This document shows, piece by piece, positions 41,951 through 49,556 of a stretch of DNA of 64,000 bases; positions within the stretch are counted from its first letter, which is position 1; every line of letters starts with the position of its first letter. Source of the stretch: Neisseria brasiliensis (GTDB lineage: Bacteria; Pseudomonadota; Gammaproteobacteria; Burkholderiales; Neisseriaceae); assembly GCF_009671065.1 (NCBI RefSeq), contig NZ_CP046027.1:1922001-1986000 (forward strand), in the 5' to 3' direction. The notes under the pieces are model-generated. The model made no database searches. It was given only the letters and a program-made list of their open reading frames with translations, and was not told the DNA's origin. The position numbers were made by a program, and so were the translations under genes.

Positions 41951-43522
41951 ATGTACCGATTAGAACATACTGATAAAAAGTGGGATACCGACTTTTTTCA
42001 TACTTTGATGAGTGAAAAGCGAATTATTTCCAGCGAAGAAGCAAAAAAAATTCGTGTTAAGCTCAATGAGGCAGGTGCACTTCCAGCCTTTGATGGCCAT
42101 TACGATTGGGCAATGTTGTGTATAGGTTATTGTTTTGTTAAGGGCTTCACTGATACTCCAAATAAACTTATTCCAGCACCAAATGCTAAGGGTACGGAGA
42201 TTGCTTCTTTTCAAACCTGTTTTCAGGATTATTCAAGGCTATGGTTGGTTATGCTAAGTGAGGCATTATTTAGATTGAATCCTGATAAAGATTTAAGTAA
42301 AGAAGATTTGTATATATTTATCCATTCGTTATGGCATACAGGAGCAGTGGAGCTGGAACATTTTTGGGAGGGATGTAAGCGCTTTAAGCCTGATGATGAA
42401 TTAGCAGCTAGACAAATCTTCTTAAATGAGTTAGCTGATTTAGCTGTGAAAAATGCAGGTTTAGGAAAACAAAAAATAGTTTCAGATTACCAAGAAGGAG
42501 AGAAAATACCATTCGAGAACCAAGAACAACGCCTGCGTAGTGCATTCATACGCCAAAATATTAGTATCGCAGATTTGAAATTCCATCACGCAGGGGCACG
42601 TTATGATATTTATCGTTTGCGTTTGAGCAAATATGCTGATTTAGATAGATATCACCAAGGCTTGTGCTCAGAATTAGGTGTGAAAGAGAGCGCTTTACAT
42701 ATTGTGCCATGTTACAACAATGAAAGTCATGCTTATGATGTGAAGCTGCTACGTGACGAGAATACATGGCATAAATTAGGCGCAGAAAAATTTGCAGAGG
42801 CCCTACAAAGTTATAATAAAGATTATATATTGCCTGTGTGTGTAGGAATAGATGAATACGGCAAAGCTCATTTTAAAGATTTGGCTTCTGCACCGCATCT
42901 GCTTATTGGTGGTACTACTGGCTCGGGCAAATCTGTATTTGTGCGTACACTATTACGCAGCTTATTTGATTTATGTAAAGGTCAGGACAAGATGGAAGTG
43001 GCGATCCTTGATCCAAAAAAAGTTGATTATCGGATATTTGAAAATGAAGAAGATCTTTATGAGGAGCGGATTCTAGATAACTATGATGAAATGTACCAAT
43101 TTCTTCTTGAAAGTGTAGAAGAATCTGAAAAGCGCTATTTACTTATGAGCCAACATCGAGTTGAAAAAATTGCCCAACTTCCTGAACATATCCGTCCACG
43201 TTATCGTGTGATTGTAGTGGATGAGCTAGCTAATTTACTCAAATATCATAATGGAATTGAAAAGCAACTAATGATGTTGGCTGAAAAAGCAAGGGCTTCT
43301 GGAATACATTTAATTTTGAGTACCCAGCGTCCTGATGCAAAAATATTAGATGGTACACTGCGTAGTAATTTACCGGCAAGGATTGCACTAAGTGTGCAAA
43401 AGTCTACTGAATCTAAGATTATCTTAGATGAAACGGGTGCTGAACTTTTACTTGGTAAAGGTGATCATTTAGTTAAATGGGATAATGGTACTCCGTTTTT
43501 TCTGCATGGATTTGATGTGTAG
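41951..43522 (+). CDS. DndE-like domain fused to an FtsK/SpoIIIE-type ATPase
   Basis: The 523-residue protein has two parts. Residues about 15-140 resemble DndE: EEAKKIRVKLNEAGALPAFD, DWAMLCIGYCFVKGF, GTEIASFQTCFQDYSRLWLV and HSLWHTGAVELEHFWEG fit the DndE pattern of an N-terminal RKLKxxTG-like helix, a LARxALCLSLE helix, a GKEINRYTLLGEYDxLYLALL-like block and a C-terminal HLxRG. The rest is a FtsK/SpoIIIE motor: Walker A GGTTGSGKSVFVRTLL (near 322-337), Walker B RVIVVDELANLLKY (near 417) and STQRPDAKILDGTL (near 456), as in HerA/FtsK DNA pumps. No membrane segment is seen. Fusion of the dimer-forming DndE with a translocase would couple modification and DNA movement in one chain. The DndE part is my recognition from memory and needs a profile search. 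Confidence 0.72.
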   Translation: MYRLEHTDKKWDTDFFHTLMSEKRIISSEEAKKIRVKLNEAGALPAFDGHYDWAMLCIGYCFVKGFTDTPNKLIPAPNAKGTEIASFQTCFQDYSRLWLVMLSEALFRLNPDKDLSKEDLYIFIHSLWHTGAVELEHFWEGCKRFKPDDELAARQIFLNELADLAVKNAGLGKQKIVSDYQEGEKIPFENQEQRLRSAFIRQNISIADLKFHHAGARYDIYRLRLSKYADLDRYHQGLCSELGVKESALHIVPCYNNESHAYDVKLLRDENTWHKLGAEKFAEALQSYNKDYILPVCVGIDEYGKAHFKDLASAPHLLIGGTTGSGKSVFVRTLLRSLFDLCKGQDKMEVAILDPKKVDYRIFENEEDLYEERILDNYDEMYQFLLESVEESEKRYLLMSQHRVEKIAQLPEHIRPRYRVIVVDELANLLKYHNGIEKQLMMLAEKARASGIHLILSTQRPDAKILDGTLRSNLPARIALSVQKSTESKIILDETGAELLLGKGDHLVKWDNGTPFFLHGFDV

Positions 43523-43533
43523 GTTTAAATAGA

Positions 43534-43571
43534 AAAAAGTCGTCTGAAAAATATTTTTCAGACGGCTTTTT
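43534..43571 (+). terminator. Terminator at the end of the Dnd-like cassette
   Basis: AAAAAGTCGTCTGAAAAA pairs with TTTTTCAGACGGCTTTTT around TA. One arm has a variant uptake sequence (GTCGTCTGAA), the other a perfect one. Confidence 0.85.
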
Positions 43572-43632
43572 CTATGCACATCTATTATTTCTAATTTATC
43601 ATAACAAAAAACGATTACAAGAGAAATAATTT

Positions 43633-45864
43633 ATGTTGCGTTATGTATTGCCGTGCTGGGCATTCGGGGTATTGGTGTCGTTCCTGTTGCCTGTGGTGCC
43701 GCCGTTGTGGGCGTGGCTTGCGGCGTTTGGATTGATTTTATTGGCAGCTTGGCGTTGGAAACCGGCGGCGGTGTTGTTGTGTATGTTGCTTGGCATGGCT
43801 TATGGGGTGTGGCGTACGGAATCGGCATTGGCGCGGCAATGGCCGGTGGCGCGGGTGGAGAATGTGGCGTTGACGGTGGTGGTGGACGATTTGCCGCGCC
43901 GTGATGAGCGGCGGGTGCAGTTTGCGGCCAAGGCTTGGGATAAGGATGGCGGTGAGTATCGCTTGATGTTGTCGGATTATCAGCTGCGTGATTGGCCGGT
44001 GGGCAGCCGTTGGCAGGTATCGGCGCGGGTGCGGCCGGTGGTGGGGGAAGTGAATTTGCGCGGGCTCAATCGTGAGGCTTGGGCATTGGCCAATGGTGTG
44101 GGTGGCATGGGTTCGTTGGGTAAGGGCAGGGTGTTGCTGGCGGAGTCGGGCGGCCTAAATTTGACATTGTGGCGTGAACGCATCAGCCGCAATTGGCAGC
44201 AGGCGAATCTTTATGGACACGAGTTTTCAGACGGCATCGGCTTGATGCGGGCATTGGGGATTGGCGAACAATCGGCATTGCGTGCGGAATTGTGGCAGGC
44301 GTTTCGGCCTTTGGGTTTGACGCATTTGGTGAGCATTTCGGGGCTGCATGTGACGATGGTGGCGGTGTGGTTTGGTTTTTTGGTGAAACTGTTGCTGCGG
44401 GTGCTGCCTGTGGTGCCGAAGCGGCCGAGATTGTGGGTGTTGACGGGCGGTGTGCTGGGGGCGTTGCTGTATGCGGGGTTGGCGGGTTTTGGCGTGCCGA
44501 CGCAGCGCAGTGTGTTGATGTTGGCGGCGTTTGCTTATGCGTGGTGGCGCGGCAGCGGTTCATCGCCGTGGACGGGCTGGTGGCAGGCTTTGGCGCTGGT
44601 GTTGCTGTTTGATCCTTTGGCGGCATTGGGCGTGGGGTTGTGGTTGTCGTTCGGTTTGGTGGCGGCGCTGATTTGGTCGTCGGCAGGCCGTCTGAATGAG
44701 CGCGGCTGGTGGTTGGCCGTGCGCGGGCAATGGGCGGCGACTTTGTTGTCGGTGGTGTTGCTGGGCTATATGTTTGCTTCGCTGCCACTGTTGAGCCCGC
44801 TGGTGAATGTGGTGGCGATTCCGTGGTTTTCTTGGGTGTTGACACCGCTGGCTTTGCTCAGTTCGGCACTGCCGTTTGCGCCGCTGCAATGGTTGGCGGC
44901 GGCGTTGGCGGAATACACGCTGCGGTTTTTGGTGTGGCTGGCAGCGTATTCGCCTGAATTTGCGGTGGCGGCTGCACCTTGGCCGCTGATGGTGTTGGCG
45001 GTTTTGGCGGCATTGGTTTTACTGCTGCCACGTGGTACGGCTTTGAAACCGTGGGCTTGCTTGGTGCTGGTTGGATTTGTGTTTTACCGTGTGCAACCTT
45101 TGTCGGAAGGCCGTCTGAAAGTGTGGGTGTGGGATGCGGGGCAGGGTTTGTCGGTATTGATGCAAACGCGCGAACACCGTTTGCTGTTCGATACCGGCAC
45201 GGCGCATGCGGCGGGTGCGGGCATTGTGCCGAGCTTGAATGCGCTGGGCATTCGGCGGCTGGATAAACTGGTGTTGTCGCATCACGACATCGATCACGAC
45301 GGCGGCTATGCGGCCATTCAGCGCGGCCAACCGCCAGAAAAGCTGCTGGCCGGTCAGCCTGAATTTTATCCGCAGGCCGAGTTTTGCGATGAATCGCAAT
45401 GGATGTGGGACGGTGTGGCCTTTGAATTTTTAAGGCCGTCTGAAGCGCATTCGGGTAAGGATGACAATGATAAGAGCTGTGTGCTGCGCGTGTTGGCCGA
45501 CGGGAAGGCGCTGCTGATTACCGGCGATATGGGGCAGAAGGGCGAGCTGGATTTGGTGCAAAAATACGGTGATGCGTTGTATAGCCAAATATTGGTGTTA
45601 GGGCATCACGGCAGCAATACCGCCAGCGCGAGTGCATTTTTGAATGCGGTGTCACCGCAATATGCCATAGCTTCAAGCGGTTATGCGAATAGTTACGGCC
45701 ATCCGACTAAGGCGGTGCAAAACAAAGTTGCGGCGCATGGGGCGACATTGTTGCGTACGGATTTATCGGGTGCACTGGTATTCGAATTGGGCGGTGGGGC
45801 GGAAGTTTTTCAAGGCCGTCTGAAACAAGGAAAGTTTTATTGGCAGAAAAAGCCATTTGATTGA
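43633..45864 (+). CDS. comA: DNA uptake channel ComA (ComEC/Rec2 family)
   Basis: ComA is the inner-membrane channel that passes transforming single-stranded DNA into the cytoplasm. The 743-residue protein has an N-terminal soluble OB-like part, the Competence domain with many membrane helices, including GLTHLVSISGLHVTMVAVW (near 234-252), and a C-terminal metallo-beta-lactamase-like domain with LSHHDIDHDGGYAAI (HxDxDH-type, near 553) and LGHHGSNTASASAFL. It is required for natural transformation in neisseriae, in line with the dense uptake sequences in the window. The GC-rich, uptake-sequence-containing gene marks the return to host sequence after the AT-rich island. Confidence 0.95.
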   Translation: MLRYVLPCWAFGVLVSFLLPVVPPLWAWLAAFGLILLAAWRWKPAAVLLCMLLGMAYGVWRTESALARQWPVARVENVALTVVVDDLPRRDERRVQFAAKAWDKDGGEYRLMLSDYQLRDWPVGSRWQVSARVRPVVGEVNLRGLNREAWALANGVGGMGSLGKGRVLLAESGGLNLTLWRERISRNWQQANLYGHEFSDGIGLMRALGIGEQSALRAELWQAFRPLGLTHLVSISGLHVTMVAVWFGFLVKLLLRVLPVVPKRPRLWVLTGGVLGALLYAGLAGFGVPTQRSVLMLAAFAYAWWRGSGSSPWTGWWQALALVLLFDPLAALGVGLWLSFGLVAALIWSSAGRLNERGWWLAVRGQWAATLLSVVLLGYMFASLPLLSPLVNVVAIPWFSWVLTPLALLSSALPFAPLQWLAAALAEYTLRFLVWLAAYSPEFAVAAAPWPLMVLAVLAALVLLLPRGTALKPWACLVLVGFVFYRVQPLSEGRLKVWVWDAGQGLSVLMQTREHRLLFDTGTAHAAGAGIVPSLNALGIRRLDKLVLSHHDIDHDGGYAAIQRGQPPEKLLAGQPEFYPQAEFCDESQWMWDGVAFEFLRPSEAHSGKDDNDKSCVLRVLADGKALLITGDMGQKGELDLVQKYGDALYSQILVLGHHGSNTASASAFLNAVSPQYAIASSGYANSYGHPTKAVQNKVAAHGATLLRTDLSGALVFELGGGAEVFQGRLKQGKFYWQKKPFD

Positions 45865-45949
45865 GTGAATCCAATCAAAAAATGCGTTCAGACGGCCTGA
45901 GCACAAACTTAACAAAAGTATAGTTATCCTTACTTTGTGTGAATTCGGC

Positions 45950-46176
45950 TGTGGATAATCAGGTTTGTGGATTGAAATTTAAAGAAAAAATTGGATTGTT
46001 TAAAAAATAGGCAAAGTAATTTTTATGCAAAAAGCGCTGAATCCGTCAAGCTTAAAGTATGATTTCAGACGGCATTTTGTTGCGAATTGGAGATGGCTTG
46101 GGAATAGTCATCACGGGATAAGTTTGGCTGATATCCGTGATTAAAGTGTGTGATGATGTGTGAATCATGTGGATAA
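45950..46176. promoter_or_regulatory. Two perfect DnaA boxes in an AT-rich intergenic region
   Basis: TGTGGATAA, the reverse complement of the consensus DnaA box TTATCCACA, occurs at 45950-45958 and 46168-46176. A related TTATCC (45924-45929) and TGTGGATTG (45966-45974) lie nearby. The 380-bp stretch from 45865 to 46245 has no gene and ends in an AT-rich run (AAATTATTGCTCAAAATTT). It could bind DnaA as an accessory site; an origin is not shown, since dnaA/dnaN are absent. Confidence 0.55.
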
Positions 46177-46245
46177 CTGGTTTTATTGTTTGAATTTTAA
46201 TGAGAAAAAATTATTGCTCAAAATTTAAGCAATAATAAAGAGGCC

Positions 46246-46431
46246 GATACCTTTGCAAAAATCGTCAATTTTCAGAAATCTTCAAACCGTCATTCCCGCG
46301 TAGGCGGGAATCTAGAACGTAAAATTACTGAAATAATTAAATATTCCTGAAAATTATCAGTCTGGATTCCCGCCTACGCGGGAATGACGGGTATAGTTTT
46401 CTTGGTTCAAATTGAGTTTTACAAAAGTCTC
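46246..46431. mobile_element. MITE-like element carrying two dRS3-type repeats
   Basis: GATACCTTTGCAAAAATCGT and ACAAAAGTCTC are slightly decayed ends of the same family as 25491-25676. It has two facing dRS3-like repeats (ATTCCCGCGTAGGCGGGAAT, ATTCCCGCCTACGCGGGAAT), and an uptake sequence directly follows its right end. Confidence 0.7.
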
Positions 46432-46483
46432 AGGCCGTCTGAAAAATTTCTTTTCAGACAGCCTGATAATTGGATACATGAAG

Positions 46484-47854
46484 CTAGGGTAACAGCTTAC
46501 CCGGATTCATAATATTGTGCGGATCCAATTGCGCTTTAATGGCGCGCATTAAGGCGATTTCGGCCGCATCGCGCACATGCGGAATCCAATGGTTTTTGAT
46601 TTCGCCGATGCCGTGTTCGGCTGCGATGGTGCCTTGGTGTTTTAGGATATGTTCATAAACGATGGTGTTGATGATGTTTTCGTATTCATACACTTCGTTG
46701 CTTAGGATGTCGGGCAGGAAGGTGTTGTAATGCAGGCTGCCGTCGCCCAAATGACCGAAGCAGACAATTTGGATATCGGCAAAACGAGTTTTTAAGGCGG
46801 CGGCGCATTCGGATACAAAATCAGCCACATTTGCAATTGGGGTGGCGATGTCATGCTTAATGCTGGTGCCTAAATTGCGTTGGGAAGCGGAGATGTTTTC
46901 GCGCAGAGTCCACAATTCTTGGCGTTCTTGTTCGGATTGTGCTAACACGCTGTTTTCATAGCCTTGGGCATAAAGGTATTCGGCCAATTGATCGGCCAAA
47001 TCGGTATCAGGAACAGAATCGGTCAATTCCATCAAGATATGCCAATCGGCATCAGTGGGCTTGGTTAATTGACTGAATTCAGACGATAAATCTAAGGCGA
47101 AGCGGCTGATAAGCTCGAAGCTGGATAAGCGTTCGGCAAAGTGGCCTTGGATTTGGGTGAGCAGCTTCACCGCTTCATTGATGCTGGCTAAACCAATCCA
47201 TGCGGTGGCGGTGGTTTGTGGGCGGGCGAAAAGCTTTAAGGTGGCGGCGGTAATCACGCCGAGCGTGCCTTCACTGCCGATAAATAAGTGGCGCAGGTCG
47301 TAGCCGGTGGTGTTTTTATGCAGAGGTTGCAGGTGTGAAACCAATTCGCCGTTGGGTAAGACGATTTCCAAGCCTAAGACTAAATCGCGCATCGCACCGT
47401 AGCGCAACACATTCAGGCCGCCGGCATTGCAGGCGATGTTGCCGCCGATTTGGCAGGAGCCTTCGCTGGCCAAACTTAAGGGAAACAAGCGGCCGGCATT
47501 GGCTGCGGCTTCTTGTGCGTGTTGCAAAATCATGCCGGCTTCGACCGTCATGCTGTTATCCGCCAGATTGATTTCGCGCAGTTTGTTGAGCTTGGAAAGA
47601 TTAAGCAGCACGCCTTGACGGGCGACCGCCGCGCCGCATAAGCCAGTGTTGCCGCCTTGCGGGGTGATGGTAATGCGATTTTCATGACAAAAGCGCAGGA
47701 TTTTTTGCACGCTTTTAACGGAATTGGGTTGCAGGATAATATCCGGTGTGGAAGTGAAGCGGCGGCGTTGGTCGATGATGAGCGAGGGGGTTGGCTCGAT
47801 AATTTCTGAAGCATCGAGAAATGATTGAAACGAGGTGAGTAGCGGGGTATCCAT
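46484..47854 (-). CDS. FAD-linked 2-hydroxyacid dehydrogenase (LdhD/GlcD-like)
   Basis: This 456-residue flavoenzyme belongs to the vanillyl-alcohol-oxidase/D-lactate-dehydrogenase superfamily. The FAD-binding PCMH domain contains TITPQGGNTGLCGAAVARQG (about 60-79) and GSCQIGGNIACNAGGLNVL; the C-terminal domain has the metal-binding HLGDGSLHYN and EHGIGEIKNHW motifs. D-lactate, D-2-hydroxyglutarate or glycolate are candidate substrates. The start at 47854 (MDTPLLTSFQSFL) fits the family better than an in-frame ATG at 47905. It has no neighbouring Fe-S or glcEF genes, unlike the multi-domain oxidoreductase at 6312. Confidence 0.85.
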   Translation of the reverse strand: MDTPLLTSFQSFLDASEIIEPTPSLIIDQRRRFTSTPDIILQPNSVKSVQKILRFCHENRITITPQGGNTGLCGAAVARQGVLLNLSKLNKLREINLADNSMTVEAGMILQHAQEAAANAGRLFPLSLASEGSCQIGGNIACNAGGLNVLRYGAMRDLVLGLEIVLPNGELVSHLQPLHKNTTGYDLRHLFIGSEGTLGVITAATLKLFARPQTTATAWIGLASINEAVKLLTQIQGHFAERLSSFELISRFALDLSSEFSQLTKPTDADWHILMELTDSVPDTDLADQLAEYLYAQGYENSVLAQSEQERQELWTLRENISASQRNLGTSIKHDIATPIANVADFVSECAAALKTRFADIQIVCFGHLGDGSLHYNTFLPDILSNEVYEYENIINTIVYEHILKHQGTIAAEHGIGEIKNHWIPHVRDAAEIALMRAIKAQLDPHNIMNPGKLLP

Positions 47855-47959
47855 GCTGGCCTGATGATTGGTTTTGTTTTGTGATGAATCAGGATTATAG
47901 CGCAAATCTGTAAAGAAGCTGGGTGCAAGTAAAAGGGTATAACAGGCCGTCTGAAAAAC

Positions 47960-47997
47960 AAAAAGCAGGATACTTATAAAAAGTATCCTGCTTTTTT
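47960..47997 (-). terminator. Terminator of the Ala-rich lipoprotein gene
   Basis: AAAAGCAGGATACTT and AAGTATCCTGCTTTT form a perfect stem without an uptake sequence; on the minus strand it is followed by a T run, 17 bp beyond the lipoprotein stop. Confidence 0.85.
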
Positions 47998-48013
47998 ATT
48001 CTGAATCAGAATA

Positions 48014-48307
48014 TTAGTTAGCAGCAGAAGCGGCAGAAGCAGCAGCTTCAGTCGCTACGGCAGCAGCAGAAGCGGCTTCGGTAGCAGCATCAGAAGCTTC
48101 AGAAGCAGCTTCAACAGTTGCTTCGGTAGCAGCAGAAGCAGCTTCAGTAGCAGCAGAAGCGGCAGCGTCAGCAGCAGAAGCAGCAGCTTCAGTAGCAACA
48201 GAGGCAGCAGAAGCAGCTTCAGCAGCAGCATCTTTAGCTGGCTCAGAACCACCACAAGCAGCCAAAGTCAAAGACAACAAAGCAGCAGCAAACAATGAAT
48301 TTTTCAT
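48014..48307 (-). CDS. Ala-rich repeat lipoprotein
   Basis: The 97-residue precursor has a lipoprotein signal (MKNSLFAAALLSLTLAAC) with a lipobox LAAC, so mature lipid-anchored Cys is residue 18. The rest is GGSEPAKDAAAEAAS followed by about ten AASAATEA-like repeats (Ala, Ser, Thr, Glu, Asp, Val only). The DNA is built of variants of GCAGCAGAAGC, so repeat number may vary between strains. A helical, surface-spanning spacer is plausible, but I do not recognise a function. RBS-like GAAGG sits upstream of the ATG, and the gene has its own terminator. Confidence 0.85.
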   Translation of the reverse strand: MKNSLFAAALLSLTLAACGGSEPAKDAAAEAASAASVATEAAASAADAAASAATEAASAATEATVEAASEASDAATEAASAAAVATEAAASAASAAN

Positions 48308-48353
48308 TTTATAACCTTCTTTTTTAAATCGATTTAAAGTAAAAACTAAAAAA

Positions 48354-48431
48354 CGGCCGCATAGCGGCCTCTACAGTAGAAATTCATTACTGAATTTTCT
48401 TAATTATGCCCCACCGTATAAGCCATTGCAA
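48354..48431 (-). promoter_or_regulatory. Possible lipoprotein promoter with a leader hairpin
   Basis: On the minus strand TTGCAA (48426-48431) and CATAAT (48403-48408) are 17 bp apart. Downstream, GGCCGC-TAT-GCGGCC (48355-48369) followed by GTTTTTTAG looks like an intrinsic terminator 48 bp upstream of the lipoprotein ATG. It might be attenuation or the end of a small RNA. The rest of 48308-48825 holds only AT-rich sequence. Confidence 0.4.
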
Positions 48432-48825
48432 CGGCGCACAATTAAGAGAGAGCGCAGAATGAATTGCTTAGTTTGAAAAAATAACAAAATAGCTCCAGAT
48501 TTTTGGAAATTTTGTAACAATTCTTCAGTAAAATCCCGGCTAAATATTTTTGAATTCAACTATTTATTCTGTTGAATAACAGAGTTTGTGACAATCTCGT
48601 GAAAATTTAAGCCAAGTGTTAAATTTTGAGAAATTTTTGCAATTTGGTTGTGGAAAAGCAACAATAAATATTAATTTTGTGAAAAGTCGGGTTTTAATTT
48701 GCAAGTGGCGAAAGATGGTGCTTACCGGCTTTTATTAGCGCCGTCAGAATGACACACTTCAAGCAGCGGCTCTGTGTTAGAATGCAGCTTGTATCAACGT
48801 GGTAACAATTAACAAGGACGACAAA

Positions 48826-49305
48826 ATGGCGATTGCTAAAAATTCAGTAGTATCCCTGCATTACGAAATGTACGATGCCAACAATCAATTATTGGATAAA
48901 ACCGAAGAGCCTATCGTGTATCTGCATGGCGGCTACGATGGTATTTTCCCATTGGTTGAAGAAGCATTACACGGCAAAAATGTCGGTGAGACCGTAGAAG
49001 TGGCATTGTCGCCTGATGATGCGTTTGGCGAACAAGATCCGGAATTGGTGCGCATTGAAGATGTTGGTGTGTTCCCGGTTGAAGTAGAAGTGGGCATGAT
49101 GTTTGAAGCCGATGATCCCGAAACCGGCGAAGTATTGATCTATCGTGTAACCGATGTGGCCGACGGTAAAGCCGTGGTTGATGGCAACCATCCTTTGGCC
49201 GGCATGAAAGTGTTGTTTAAAGCGACTGTCGACGGTATCCGTGAAGCATCTGCCGAAGAAATCGAACACGGCCATGTACATGGCCCGCATGGTCACCATC
49301 ACTAA
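48826..49305 (+). CDS. slyD: FKBP-type peptidyl-prolyl isomerase SlyD
   Basis: SlyD isomerises prolyl bonds, acts as a chaperone and binds nickel through a His-rich tail. The 159-residue protein begins MAIAKNSVVSLHYEMYDANN, has the FKBP pieces GGYDGIFPLVEEALHGKNVG and DAFGEQDPELV, the insert-in-flap domain DPETGEVLIYRVTDVADGKAV, and a C-terminus HGHVHGPHGHHH. AAGGACG precedes ATG 48826; an in-frame start nine codons upstream is less likely. An uptake-sequence terminator follows. Confidence 0.95.
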   Translation: MAIAKNSVVSLHYEMYDANNQLLDKTEEPIVYLHGGYDGIFPLVEEALHGKNVGETVEVALSPDDAFGEQDPELVRIEDVGVFPVEVEVGMMFEADDPETGEVLIYRVTDVADGKAVVDGNHPLAGMKVLFKATVDGIREASAEEIEHGHVHGPHGHHH

Positions 49306-49322
49306 TTTGTGAACGGATAATA

Positions 49323-49375
49323 AAAGGCCGTCTGAAAAGTTTTGACCTGTGTGTCGAACCCTTCAGACGGCCTTT
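49323..49375 (+). terminator. Uptake-sequence terminator after slyD
   Basis: AAAGGCCGTCTGAA (49323-49336) and TTCAGACGGCCTTT (49362-49375) form a stem with a 25-base loop. Only AT-rich DNA follows up to 49556. Confidence 0.65.
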
Positions 49376-49556
49376 GGTCTGAATGGGTGCAGTCAAACAG
49401 TTGATTGAAAAGATTACCAAATCTTGGCTTAAATCAAATCAAGCCGAGAAAAATACGCTTTATTGGCGGCCTACGTCGGATTACATATTTGATACCGCAC
49501 AATCTATATTAAGATTAGCCTCACCACATTCTTAACCGCAACGGCAGATTTACGCG

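Noticed and set aside
38201..43522. Cassette considered as an integrative element or prophage remnant.
   Set aside because: No integrase, attachment repeats, tRNA or phage structural genes are visible.
41951..43522. FtsK-like gene considered as a chromosomal or conjugative FtsK.
   Set aside because: The chromosomal ftsK is at 62495. This protein lacks membrane helices and a gamma domain and lies in the dndCD operon.
44183..44845. Long antisense frames inside comA, proA, tig and uvrA.
   Set aside because: Low-complexity products, mirrored from GC-rich codons of the real genes; no independent start signals.
45865..46245. The region was considered as the chromosome origin.
   Set aside because: Only two perfect DnaA boxes and no dnaA/dnaN or gidA nearby; kept only as a candidate DnaA-binding region.
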